Positions 55,533-64,000 of a stretch of DNA of 64,000 nucleotides are shown piece by piece. Both the position numbers and the translations under genes were made by a program. How positions within the stretch are numbered: the stretch's first letter is position 1; every line of letters starts with the position of its first letter. A model generated the notes under the pieces. That model was not told the DNA's origin and ran no database searches. It worked only from the letters and a program-made list of their open reading frames with translations. The stretch covers positions 1,729,001 through 1,793,000 of the forward strand of contig NZ_MQUA01000013.1 of assembly GCF_002943715.1 (NCBI RefSeq), in the 5' to 3' direction. Source of the stretch: Polaribacter filamentus. Its GTDB lineage: Bacteria; Bacteroidota; Bacteroidia; Flavobacteriales; Flavobacteriaceae.

Positions 55533-57041
55533 CTACTCAAACAACTCCAAACTATCAATTTCTAAAGAAGTAATAAAATTAGAAGCATTTACAATATCAT
55601 AATGTAATACTCTGTCTTCTTCTACAATGGTCACCTCTTGCCGAAACAAACCAACGATACTTTCTAAAAATGGCGAAGTTTTTCCATTTGCAAAACTCAA
55701 AGCTTGTGATGCTGTAAACAATTCTATCGCTAAAATGGTTTGTAAATTATCAACAACTTTTTTACATTTTGTCGCGGCATTTGCACCCATAGAAACATGA
55801 TCTTCTTGCCCATTACTTGACTCAATAGAGTCTACACTTGCGGGTGTTGCATATTGTTTATTCTGACTTACAATGCTTGCTGCCGTGTATTGCGGAATCA
55901 TAAAACCTGAATTTAATCCAGGATTTGAAATCAAAAAAGGTGGTAAATGTCTATGGCCACAAACTAATTGATACGTTCTTCTTTCGGATATGTTTCCTAA
56001 TTCTGATACTGCAATTGCTAAAAAATCTAAACCTAAAGCCAAAGGTTGTCCATGAAAGTTTCCACCAGAAATAATTTCATCTTCATCTACAAAAATATTA
56101 GGATTGTCGGTAACTGAATTTATTTCCGTTAAAAAGGTCTTGGTTACAAACTTTATGGTGTCTTTTGTTGCACCATGAACTTGCGGCATACATCTAAAAG
56201 AATATGGATCTTGCACGTGTTGTTTTTCTTGCAAAATCAGCTCACTATCTTCCAATAAATCTTTAATTCTTTTTGCCGTTTTTATCTGTCCGTTATGTGG
56301 TCTAGCGAAGTGAATTAATTCGTTAAAAGGTTCAATTCTTCCATCAAAACCCTCTAAAGAAATGGCACCAATTACATCCGCTAAATAAGATAATTTATAT
56401 GTTTTTAACAGACAGTGAATTCCATAAGCAGACATAAATTGCGTTCCATTTAACAATGCCAAACCCTCCTTTGATTGCAATTTTATTTTATCCCAAGAAA
56501 ATATCTTTAACAATTCTTCGGATGAAATTATTGCATCCTTATAATATACTTTTCCTAATCCTATTAAAGGCAAAGACAAATGTGCCAAAGGTGACAAATC
56601 TCCTGAAGCTCCCAGAGAACCTTGTGTAAAAATGACAGGAGTAACATCGTTGTTATAAAAATCAATCAATCTGTTTACCGTTGCTAATTGCACACCAGAA
56701 TGCCCATAACTCAATGCCTGAATTTTAAATAAAATCATCAGTTTTACAATTTCTTTTGGCACTTCATCTCCTGTTCCGCAGGCATGACTCATTACTAAAT
56801 TTTCTTGTAATTTCTGTAAATTATTGTCATCAATCTTTACATTATACAAAGCTCCAAAACCTGTGTTAATTCCGTAAATTGGCTTCGAAATCGATTTTGT
56901 TTTTTCATCCAAATAAGACCTACATTTTTCAATTTTCTGAATTGCACTTTCTGATAAAGCTATCTTTTTATCCGTAGAAATAATTTCCTGAATTTTAGAT
57001 AAATCTAAAGGTGTTGTATCTATATAATGAAATGTGTTCAT
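55533..57041 (-). CDS. hutH: Histidine ammonia-lyase
   Basis: 502 residues, normal length. The MIO-forming triad Ala145-Ser146-Gly147 is in GSLGASGDLSPLAH. Other family motifs are YGINTGFG, FHGQPLALGLDF and SIESSNGQEDHVSMGANAA. It removes ammonia from L-histidine to give urocanate. No other hut gene is in the window. Confidence 0.95.
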   Translation of the reverse strand: MNTFHYIDTTPLDLSKIQEIISTDKKIALSESAIQKIEKCRSYLDEKTKSISKPIYGINTGFGALYNVKIDDNNLQKLQENLVMSHACGTGDEVPKEIVKLMILFKIQALSYGHSGVQLATVNRLIDFYNNDVTPVIFTQGSLGASGDLSPLAHLSLPLIGLGKVYYKDAIISSEELLKIFSWDKIKLQSKEGLALLNGTQFMSAYGIHCLLKTYKLSYLADVIGAISLEGFDGRIEPFNELIHFARPHNGQIKTAKRIKDLLEDSELILQEKQHVQDPYSFRCMPQVHGATKDTIKFVTKTFLTEINSVTDNPNIFVDEDEIISGGNFHGQPLALGLDFLAIAVSELGNISERRTYQLVCGHRHLPPFLISNPGLNSGFMIPQYTAASIVSQNKQYATPASVDSIESSNGQEDHVSMGANAATKCKKVVDNLQTILAIELFTASQALSFANGKTSPFLESIVGLFRQEVTIVEEDRVLHYDIVNASNFITSLEIDSLELFE

Positions 57042-57126
57042 GTCTTGGATAAATATTTTGTCAAAAGTGCAAATTCAAAGCGGCATAAACAAACGATTTT
57101 AACTATTTTTCTGTGAATTAAAATTT

Positions 57127-57134
57127 TATATTTG
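57127..57134 (+). promoter_or_regulatory. Candidate -7 box of the TlpA-like gene
   Basis: TATATTTG is an exact fit to TAnnTTTG, 23 bases before the chosen ATG at 57158. The -33 region is not clear. Confidence 0.5.
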
Positions 57135-57157
57135 CATCAAATTTGAAATTTTTAAAA

Positions 57158-58183
57158 ATGAAGAAAATTAGTTTACTTTTATTTGGCTTGTTGATGATGT
57201 ATTCTTGCAAACAAGAGCAGCCAAAAGATTACCTTACTTTATCCGGTAAAATAGAAAATAATAGAGATTCTATCATCTCAATTGCAAGCAGAGAAGGAGT
57301 TATAAAAGAAATAATTATAAATTCTGATGGTACTTTTAAAGATACTTTAAAAGTAGAAAGTGCTGCAATTTATACTTTTGAAGTAGGCAACCAAAGAGCT
57401 CCTATTTATTTAAAAAACGGCTATAATATTTCTTTAACAGGGAATTCTGAGGACTTTTTAAAAAGCTTTAAATTTTCTGGAGAAGGTTCTTCTAATAGTA
57501 ATTTTATAATTGCACAAGTAGAAAAAAGTCAAAGTATAGGAAATCCGCAAGAAATTTTAAGCTTAGAAGAAGTTGAGTTCAAAAATAAAGTGGCTCAAAT
57601 AAAGTTTGCATACGATAGTATTTTAGACTCTTACACCAATTTAGACAGCACTTTATATACTTCTGTAAAAGCTCAAAACAATCAAATAATTGATTATTTT
57701 AACAATGCTTACGGCAAAAGTAAGTTTATGGAGAAAGGAAAACCTTCACCTATTTTTGAAAATTACGCGGATATAAAAGGTGGTGTAAAGTCATTAGAAT
57801 CTTTTAAAGGCAAATTCGTTTATATTGATATTTGGGCAACTTGGTGTGGCCCGTGCATTCAACAAATACCTTATTTGCAAAGTTTAGAAAAAGAATACCA
57901 CGGTAAAAACGTCGAATTTGTTAGTATTTCTACTGATGAATCTCAAAGAAGTGGTGGTTCTTGGGAAGCTGCAGAGAAAAAATGGAGAGATTTTATAAAG
58001 GATAGAAACATGACAGGAGTTCAACTTTGGTCTGGACAAGATTTTTCTTTTCAAGAAGCATATCAAATTAATTCAATTCCAAGGTTTATTTTAATAAGTC
58101 CAGAAGGAACTATTTTAGATGCAGATGCACCAAGACCCTCTGACCCGGATTTAAAATCGTTATTTACTTCCTTAGGAATTTAG
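57158..58183 (+). CDS. TlpA-like thioredoxin lipoprotein with DUF4369-type N terminus
   Basis: 341 residues from the ATG at 57158, preferred over a TTG at 57143 because MKKISLLLFGLLMMYSCK is a clean lipoprotein signal. Residues about 25-110 look like the beta-rich DUF4369 domain common in Bacteroidota. The C-terminal thioredoxin domain has the redox pair WCGPC (in DIWATWCGPCIQQIPYL) and the cis-proline in INSIPRFILI. It probably acts as a thiol-disulfide oxidoreductase in the periplasm. Confidence 0.9.
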   Translation: MKKISLLLFGLLMMYSCKQEQPKDYLTLSGKIENNRDSIISIASREGVIKEIIINSDGTFKDTLKVESAAIYTFEVGNQRAPIYLKNGYNISLTGNSEDFLKSFKFSGEGSSNSNFIIAQVEKSQSIGNPQEILSLEEVEFKNKVAQIKFAYDSILDSYTNLDSTLYTSVKAQNNQIIDYFNNAYGKSKFMEKGKPSPIFENYADIKGGVKSLESFKGKFVYIDIWATWCGPCIQQIPYLQSLEKEYHGKNVEFVSISTDESQRSGGSWEAAEKKWRDFIKDRNMTGVQLWSGQDFSFQEAYQINSIPRFILISPEGTILDADAPRPSDPDLKSLFTSLGI

Positions 58184-58357
58184 TTCTAAGGAATAAAATG
58201 TTTATGTAATTGAAGCTAAAATAACAAGGATTTAGAAACTAGAAAATATAATTTTATACAAGAACTTTTTAGTGGGTAAAAATCAATTATGATTTCCTGT
58301 ATTTTTTTTTACCAATAAAGATCCTAACATTATTTATACAAGAAGAATTTAATCACA

Positions 58358-58397
58358 TAAAAAAGGGGAAATTCTAAATTTAGAATTTCCCTTTTTT
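58358..58397. terminator. Bidirectional terminator
   Basis: GGGAAATTCTA and TAGAATTTCCC form a perfect stem with a 4-base loop, flanked by A and T runs. It lies between convergent genes. Confidence 0.9.
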
Positions 58398-58476
58398 ATC
58401 AAATACATTTTATCTTTTTCTTGTATATTTTGTCACTTTTATATTCCTGTACTCTTTAAGGCCTAAAACAAAAAAA

Positions 58477-59430
58477 TTACTCTTTATAAACGCCCATATT
58501 AGCGTATTTATCCATTCTTTGAGCAACTAAATCTACATGCGTTAAGTCTTTCAACTCATCAAAAGCTGATAAAATTTGTTTTTCTACTGCTTTAAAAGCT
58601 CCTTCTCTGTTAGAATGCGCCCCGCCAACTGGTTCTTTAATTATACCATCAATTAACTTTAACCTTTTCATATCAGTTCCTGTTAATTTTAAGGCTGCAG
58701 CTGCTTGTTCTTTAAACTCCCAACTTCTCCATAAAATAGAAGAACAAGATTCCGGAGAAATAACGGTATACCAAGTATTTTCCATCATATAGACTCTATC
58801 TCCTACTCCAATTCCTAATGCGCCTCCAGAAGCTCCTTCACCTATAACCACGGTTATAATCTGAGTTTTTAAACGTGTCATTTCAAAAATATTTCTGGCA
58901 ATTGCTTCACCTTGTCCGCGCTCTTCTGCTTCCAAACCAGGATAGGCACCAGGAGTATCCAATAAAGTAACTACAGGAATTCCGAATTTCTCCGCCATTT
59001 TCATTAAACGCAACGCTTTTCTGTATCCTTCAGGATTTGCCATTCCGAAATTTCTAAACTGACGCGTTTTGGTATTGTATCCTTTTTGTTGACCAATAAA
59101 CATAAAAGATTGATCGCCAATTTTACCTAAACCGCCAATCATTGCTTTATCATCCTTTACATTTCTATCTCCATGAAGTTCCATAAAAGTGGTGCCACAA
59201 ATAGCTCTAATATAATCTAAAGTATAAGGTCTGTTTGGGTGTCTAGAAAGCTGAACTCTTTGCCAAGGCGTTAAATTTTTATAAATATCTTTTCTAGCTT
59301 CTGCTAGTTTTTTTTCAATTTTTTTACAGGTTGCAGTAACGTCTACATCACTTTCTGTACCAATAATTTGACATTTTTCAAGCTGATCTTCAAGCTCTTT
59401 TATTGGCATTTCAAAATCTAAATATTCCAT
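58477..59430 (-). CDS. accA: Acetyl-CoA carboxylase carboxyltransferase subunit alpha
   Basis: 317 residues. Family motifs: [68 protein letters not shown] and [16 protein letters not shown]. With AccD it transfers carboxyl from carboxybiotin to acetyl-CoA, the first step of fatty-acid synthesis. Confidence 0.97.
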   Translation of the reverse strand: MEYLDFEMPIKELEDQLEKCQIIGTESDVDVTATCKKIEKKLAEARKDIYKNLTPWQRVQLSRHPNRPYTLDYIRAICGTTFMELHGDRNVKDDKAMIGGLGKIGDQSFMFIGQQKGYNTKTRQFRNFGMANPEGYRKALRLMKMAEKFGIPVVTLLDTPGAYPGLEAEERGQGEAIARNIFEMTRLKTQIITVVIGEGASGGALGIGVGDRVYMMENTWYTVISPESCSSILWRSWEFKEQAAAALKLTGTDMKRLKLIDGIIKEPVGGAHSNREGAFKAVEKQILSAFDELKDLTHVDLVAQRMDKYANMGVYKE

Positions 59431-59504
59431 TTTACAGTTATTTTGATATAGTTCTTTGGGTCAACAAACATACTATAAAATTTACTTTTTTAAGCAGATT
59501 GGGT

Positions 59505-60419
59505 TTACTTTTTTAGTTTGATCTTTTGTAGGAATTTTTCCTTAAACTTCGATTTGTTGCTAATAATTCCGTTTAACAAAACAACACCAAGAACAATACA
59601 GGCGCCTAAATAAAATTCAGGATTCATTTTTTCTTTATCCCCAAAAATAAATAATGCCAAAATAATAGCATAAATTGGTTCTAAATTTATGGTTAACATT
59701 ACTGTATACGGAGATAAATATTCCATCACTTTTACGGATGCAATAAAAGCATAAGCCGTGCAAATACTACTTAAAATAACTAAATACATCCAATCTAAAT
59801 TTGATAAATCAAAAAAAGCAATTGAAAATCTATTATTAATAAGTAAGTAAACAGTCACAAAAAGAACTCCAAATAAAAGTTGATAAAAAGAAATTCGATT
59901 TGCATCATATCTTTTGATAAAAAGACCGTTTAAAACAGCAAATAGTGACCCTAGAAAGGATGCAATTAATGCATAAAAGATTCCTAATTGATACTGACTT
60001 TCAAAATTAAAAATGATGTATAAACCAACAATCACTAATAATCCTAAAACAATTTCTAATAATTTAACTTTCCTTTTAAAAAATATTGGTTCTATTAATG
60101 ATGTAAAAAAAGCACCTGTACTCATCGTTACTAAAGCCACTGAAACGTTAGAAACTTTGATCGCTTTAAAGAAGAAAATCCAATGAGTTGCGATGACAAT
60201 TCCTGTAAATAAAAATTTAAGTAATCCTGTTTTATCCAAATAAAAACTTTTCTTTTTAATAAGAAAATAAATAGCAATAAACAACACTGCTAAACCCATT
60301 CTAAAGAAAACTAACGGAATTGCATCAATCGTAATTAAGGCACCAAGTATTGCCGTAAAACCCCAAATAAAAACGATAAGATGTAATAACAGGTAGTTTT
60401 TTAATTTATTTTCTAGCAT
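59505..60419 (-). CDS. EamA-family (DMT) transporter
   Basis: 304 residues, ten hydrophobic segments in two EamA halves (LIVFIWGFTAILGALI; later FYALIASFLGSLFAVL). These carriers export metabolites such as amino acids; the substrate is not visible. Its start overlaps the LptF/G-type gene by 14 bases, so the two are coupled. Confidence 0.9.
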   Translation of the reverse strand: MLENKLKNYLLLHLIVFIWGFTAILGALITIDAIPLVFFRMGLAVLFIAIYFLIKKKSFYLDKTGLLKFLFTGIVIATHWIFFFKAIKVSNVSVALVTMSTGAFFTSLIEPIFFKRKVKLLEIVLGLLVIVGLYIIFNFESQYQLGIFYALIASFLGSLFAVLNGLFIKRYDANRISFYQLLFGVLFVTVYLLINNRFSIAFFDLSNLDWMYLVILSSICTAYAFIASVKVMEYLSPYTVMLTINLEPIYAIILALFIFGDKEKMNPEFYLGACIVLGVVLLNGIISNKSKFKEKFLQKIKLKK

Positions 60420-61497
60420 TGTAATAGAGATAAATGGCTATTAACCCAAAAAAGAAATTGGGCATCCAAACATATAATAATGAATTTACGCCAGCAACAG
60501 CGCCTAATACTTCAGAAATTTTCATCAGAAAAACATACAAAAACATAATAGCAACTCCTATTGCCAAATTAATTCCTGTACCCCCTCTTTTCTTTCTAAA
60601 AGATAGTGCTACAGCAATAATTGTAAGAATATAACTAGATATTGGTAAACTTGTTCTTTTATGAAATTCAACCAAATAGGCGTTTAAATTTTTAACACCT
60701 CTTTTCTTCGAAATTCTAATAAATTTTATCAATTCATTTGAAGGCATTTCTTGAGAAAGAGCAGACTTATAAATTAAATCTTTAGGTGTAAAATTAAAAA
60801 CAGTATCAATTTTATTACCAGAAAAAATACTATCTCTATCTTTATATATTTGTCGTTTTCGCCAATTTTGAATCGAAAAAACAGAATCTTTTGGGTTAAA
60901 TCTAATATTATCCGCTACTAATTTTGATTTTAATTTTAGGCCATCATACACTTCCGAAGTAAAATCGTAACCAGCATTTGTTTCTGTATTAAAGTTTCTG
61001 ATAAAAATGTATGTACTATCAGTTAATTGCAGGCTAAAATCACTTACATATTTAAGTTCATTTTTTTGCACACTATTACTAATGTATTCTTTTTCGAACT
61101 TTTTTCTTGTTTTGCTACTATTAGGAACCACAAAATGATTCATTAAAAGTGATAATATTGTTACTAAAGTCGCTCCTATAAAATACGGGTACATCAACCT
61201 CGTAAAAGAAATTTTCGCATTTGTAATCGCAATAATTTCTGTATTATTAGATAGTTTTGAAGTGAATAAAATTACAGCAATAAACAATGCCAAAGGCATA
61301 AAAGTATTTGTATAATAGATGATAAAATTTACATAATATTCATTTACAACTTGATAAAACCCTAAATCTGCGTGTTCTAAAAAGTTATCAATTTTTTCTG
61401 ATACATCTATAGCAATTGCAATAGGAATCAAGATTAATAAGGTAAACAAGAAGGTTACCAAAAATTGTTTTAATATGTACCAGTCTATTATTTTCAC
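60406..61497 (-). CDS. LptF/LptG family LPS-export permease
   Basis: 363 residues. Six membrane segments, three at each end, around a periplasmic beta-rich domain (about 130-265). Opening IIDWYILKQFLVTFLFTLLI and late SLPISSYILTIIAVALSFRKKR-type segment are typical. With LptB it moves lipopolysaccharide from the inner membrane to the Lpt bridge. F or G cannot be told apart here. Confidence 0.9.
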   Translation of the reverse strand: MKIIDWYILKQFLVTFLFTLLILIPIAIAIDVSEKIDNFLEHADLGFYQVVNEYYVNFIIYYTNTFMPLALFIAVILFTSKLSNNTEIIAITNAKISFTRLMYPYFIGATLVTILSLLMNHFVVPNSSKTRKKFEKEYISNSVQKNELKYVSDFSLQLTDSTYIFIRNFNTETNAGYDFTSEVYDGLKLKSKLVADNIRFNPKDSVFSIQNWRKRQIYKDRDSIFSGNKIDTVFNFTPKDLIYKSALSQEMPSNELIKFIRISKKRGVKNLNAYLVEFHKRTSLPISSYILTIIAVALSFRKKRGGTGINLAIGVAIMFLYVFLMKISEVLGAVAGVNSLLYVWMPNFFFGLIAIYLYYNARK

Positions 61498-61567
61498 TTA
61501 AAATGTTTAATCGTGTAATTGTTTATTTGTGTAACTGTTTACTAACAACTGAAAACTATTTACTTTT

Positions 61568-62698
61568 TTAAAGTCGTTTATCCATTTGAACTACCATTTT
61601 ATCTTTCCATTCTCTAAAATCGCCTGCTAAAATATGCTTTCTTGCTTCGCGCGTTAGCCATACATAAAAACCTAAATTATGAATGGAGGCAATTTGTTTT
61701 CCTAACATTTCTTTAGCTGCAAAAAGATGACGCAAATACGCTTTTGTATAATAGGTATCTACCCAAGTAGTTCCTAGTTCGTCAATTGCAGAAAAATCAT
61801 CTTCCCATTTCTTATTTTTGATATTGATCGTTCCGTGTGCTGTAAATAACATTCCGTTTCTAGCATTTCTTGTTGGCATTACGCAATCGAACATATCAAT
61901 ACCTAACGCAATATTTTCTAAAATATTTATTGGTGTTCCAACGCCCATTAAATAACGTGGTTTGTCTTCTGGTAAAATAGCTGTTACCACTTCTGTCATT
62001 GCATACATTTCTTCCGCAGGTTCCCCAACAGAAAGTCCGCCAATAGCATTTCCTTGCGCTCCAGCATTTGCTATATATTCTGCAGATTGCTGACGTAAAT
62101 CTTTATACGTACTTCCTTGAACTATCGGGAAAAATGTTTGTTCAAATCCGTATTTAAAAGGTAATTTTTCTAGGTGATTTATACATCTGTTTAACCATCT
62201 ATGCGTCATGTGCATAGAACGTTTTGCATAATTATAATCGCAAGGATACGGTGTACATTCATCAAACGCCATAATGATATCTGCGCCAATTGTACGCTGC
62301 GTTTCCATAACATTTTCTGGTGTAAAAAAGTGCATCGAACCATCTATATGACTCTTAAATTTCACGCCTTCTTCATTAATTTTTCTTCTTGCTGATAAAG
62401 AATATACTTGATAACCACCCGAATCTGTTAAGATATTGCGATCCCAATTCATAAACTTGTGCAAACCACCGGCTTTTTCTAAAATATCTAAGCCTGGACG
62501 TAAATACAAATGATAGGTGTTTCCTAAAATAATATCAGGATTTATCTCGTTTTTTAGTTCTGTTTGGTGAACTCCTTTTACAGTACCAACAGTGCCAACA
62601 GGCATAAAAATTGGAGTTTCTATAACACCATGATCCGTAGTTAATACTCCTGCTCTGGCCTTACTTTTGGGGTCTGTTATTTTTAAGTCGAATTTCAA
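61568..62698 (-). CDS. tgt: tRNA-guanine transglycosylase (queuine/preQ1)
   Basis: About 376 residues from a TTG at 62698 (MKFDLKITDPKSKARAG), the usual start of this enzyme; another TTG at 62725 would add nine odd residues. Catalytic Asp in TDSGGYQVYSL, substrate loop GGLSVGEPAEEMY and MGVGTPINILENIALGIDMF are present. The zinc-binding cysteines expected near the C terminus (CxCxxC) are not seen in this sequence, which reads WVDTYYTKAYLRHLFAAKEM; loss of the zinc site seems usual in flavobacterial Tgt but I am not sure. It inserts preQ1 at position 34 of GUN tRNAs. Confidence 0.93.
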   Translation of the reverse strand: MKFDLKITDPKSKARAGVLTTDHGVIETPIFMPVGTVGTVKGVHQTELKNEINPDIILGNTYHLYLRPGLDILEKAGGLHKFMNWDRNILTDSGGYQVYSLSARRKINEEGVKFKSHIDGSMHFFTPENVMETQRTIGADIIMAFDECTPYPCDYNYAKRSMHMTHRWLNRCINHLEKLPFKYGFEQTFFPIVQGSTYKDLRQQSAEYIANAGAQGNAIGGLSVGEPAEEMYAMTEVVTAILPEDKPRYLMGVGTPINILENIALGIDMFDCVMPTRNARNGMLFTAHGTINIKNKKWEDDFSAIDELGTTWVDTYYTKAYLRHLFAAKEMLGKQIASIHNLGFYVWLTREARKHILAGDFREWKDKMVVQMDKRL

Positions 62699-62909
62699 TC
62701 GTTTACATTTTGATGATTTTTGCAATTAAAATTAATTACAAAAGATAAGAACAAGCGTTGCCAATTTGTTCTCTCATTTACTTATTTTAAAATGATTTTG
62801 AAACAAATAAATTTTGTTTCATTGTTGGCAAAGATAGTACTATTTAAGAATTGAGAAATAAAATGAAGTTTTATAAAAAACTAAAAAGTTAAGGCACATT
62901 TTTAAGCAG

Positions 62910-63012
62910 TAAGTATGCGCGTTAAGGATTGAAATGGAAATCCTTTTTTATTTTTTTTTTAAAATAAAAAAGATTGTAATGCAAAGCCTGACCTGAAAGG
63001 AAACGCCCAAAA
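62910..63012 (+). ncRNA. Candidate structured RNA element
   Basis: Two similar modules flank a long AU stem. The first is GATTGAAATGGAAATCC (62928-62944) and the second GATTGTAATGCAAAGCC (about 62972-62988). Between them TTTTTTATTTT can pair with AAAATAAAAAA, and GCGCGTTAAG leads in while CCTGAAAGGAAACGCCC closes. I recall elements of this layout between genes in many flavobacteria, and Flavo-1 RNA is a named candidate, but I cannot confirm the match. On the minus strand the T runs could also end the rluB-like message. Confidence 0.4.
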
Positions 63013-63013
63013 A

Positions 63014-63907
63014 TTATCTATGTTTCTTTTTTGAGGAATAACCACCAGAGTTATTCGTTTTATTTTTAGGTGATAATTTTCTAAAAGAAGCACTCTTTTT
63101 ATTGAAATCATTTTTTGCTGGCGCGCTATTTCTTTTCAGTTTGGTAGCTTTTGGCTTCTCTTCCATAGTAGAAGCTTCTTCGGTTTTAGACGATTCAGAA
63201 ATCATTTTATTAATTTCTTTCATTTCCTCGTCTGTCAATTCTCGCCAATCTCCTGTTTGCAGATAGCCAAGCTCTACATTCATTATTCTAGTTCGTTTTA
63301 ACTTTATAACTTCATAATCTAAATATTCGCACATTCTACGAATTTGACGATTTAAGCCCTGAGTTAAAATAATTTTAAAGATTTTATCACTTATTTTTTC
63401 TATTGAACATCTTTTGGTTACGGTTCCTAAAATCGGAATTCCGTTTGCCATTTGTTCTATAAAATCGTCGGTAATTGATTTGTCTACAGAAACAAAATAT
63501 TCTTTCTCATGGTTATTACCTGCACGTAAAATTTTATTAACGATATCGCCATCATTGGTTAAGAAAATTAATCCTTCGGATGGCTTGTCTAAACGCCCAA
63601 TTGGAAACAAGCGCTCTGGATAATTCATAAATTCTATGATGTTATCTGGCTCTCTTTCATCGGTAGTAGAAACGACACCAACGGGTTTATTTAGAGCAAT
63701 ATATAAGGTAATATTTTTTGGCTCAACAAGACGACCGTCTAGTTTTACAACATCTTTTTTGGCAACTCTATTTCCCAATTGAGTTGCTTTACCATTAATG
63801 GTAACTCTGCCTTCTGTTATAAATTTTTCTGCTTCTCTGCGTGAGCAAATTCCTGAAGAACTTATATACTTGTTTAAGTTTATAGATGGTTGTTTTGTAT
63901 TATCCAA
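63014..63907 (-). CDS. RluB/RsuA-family rRNA pseudouridine synthase
   Basis: 297 residues. An S4 RNA-binding domain opens it ([20 protein letters not shown]), then the synthase core with the catalytic aspartate in [19 protein letters not shown] and [20 protein letters not shown]. The last 65 residues are Lys/Ser-rich and disordered-looking. It converts a uridine in rRNA to pseudouridine. RluB (23S), RluF and RsuA cannot be separated by sight. Nothing is seen in 63908-64000. Confidence 0.92.
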   Translation of the reverse strand: MDNTKQPSINLNKYISSSGICSRREAEKFITEGRVTINGKATQLGNRVAKKDVVKLDGRLVEPKNITLYIALNKPVGVVSTTDEREPDNIIEFMNYPERLFPIGRLDKPSEGLIFLTNDGDIVNKILRAGNNHEKEYFVSVDKSITDDFIEQMANGIPILGTVTKRCSIEKISDKIFKIILTQGLNRQIRRMCEYLDYEVIKLKRTRIMNVELGYLQTGDWRELTDEEMKEINKMISESSKTEEASTMEEKPKATKLKRNSAPAKNDFNKKSASFRKLSPKNKTNNSGGYSSKKKHR

Positions 63908-64000
63908 AATAAAATAATTTTATGCAAAAGTACAAACTATTTCAAGGTGTTAAAACGTCTTATTGAAAAATAATTTAAAGAGGTTAATTTCCGAGGTTCA

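Overview
The window looks like a chromosome segment of a marine flavobacterium (Bacteroidota, Flavobacteriaceae; Polaribacter-like is my best guess). Reasons: AT-rich DNA, no obvious Shine-Dalgarno sites, TAnnTTTG-type promoter boxes, T9SS C-terminal sorting domains, and typical flavobacterial housekeeping gene types. Gas vesicles are known in Polaribacter, which fits the main feature here. The genus call is inference.

Layout. 1-6920: ordinary genes (AI-2E permease, a SAM methyltransferase with a broken 3' end, fdhD with an FdhF/YdeP-type molybdopterin oxidoreductase, an outer-membrane protein). 6921-8266: decayed DNA with a GH20 hexosaminidase stub that ends at an insertion-sequence terminus. 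8267-27535: a gas-vesicle locus. It starts with a PAS histidine kinase and an NtrC-type regulator, followed by a good sigma-54 promoter and gvpA. Then come two long coiled-coil proteins sharing GvpC-like repeats, gvpN, gvpJ-type and gvpS-type shell paralogues, gvpH, five gvpF/L paralogues, gvpG, gvpO and gvpK. Interleaved is an unusual set of protein-folding genes: a six-motif DnaJ-type zinc-finger protein, an ArsA/Get3-like ATPase (frameshifted), a two-ring CDC48-type AAA ATPase, a GvpF with a C-terminal J domain, and a DnaK. 27536-28490: a decayed IS200/IS605 transposase and a strong hairpin. 28491-38915: secreted zinc-peptidase genes (two M60-like T9SS proteins, one with twelve NHL repeats, and a lipoprotein peptidase). 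39085-44226: remains of two integrative elements stacked at a tRNA-Arg gene, with a 64-bp exact direct repeat, two dead tyrosine integrases, one intact IS5-family element with a 5-bp target duplication, and a second lipoprotein peptidase. 44257-64000: tRNA-Pro, tRNA-Ser and housekeeping genes (pgpH, thiolase, NlpC/P60, TPR protein, gyrA, clpC, hutH, TlpA-like, accA, EamA, LptF/G, tgt, rluB-like).

How it works together. The kinase and NtrC-type activator probably switch on gvpA and the operon through sigma-54. GvpA forms the shell and GvpF/L, G, J, S, K, N and O help build it. The chaperone-type genes form what looks like a private proteostasis set for the very hydrophobic GvpA: Hsp70, a J domain and a zinc-finger domain carried on separate proteins, a small heat-shock protein, a CDC48 unfoldase and a Get3-like ATPase. 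Three single-base losses, at an A run near 1945, a G run near 16411 and an A run near 16660, all fall in homopolymers, so sequencing error must be excluded before those genes are called dead.
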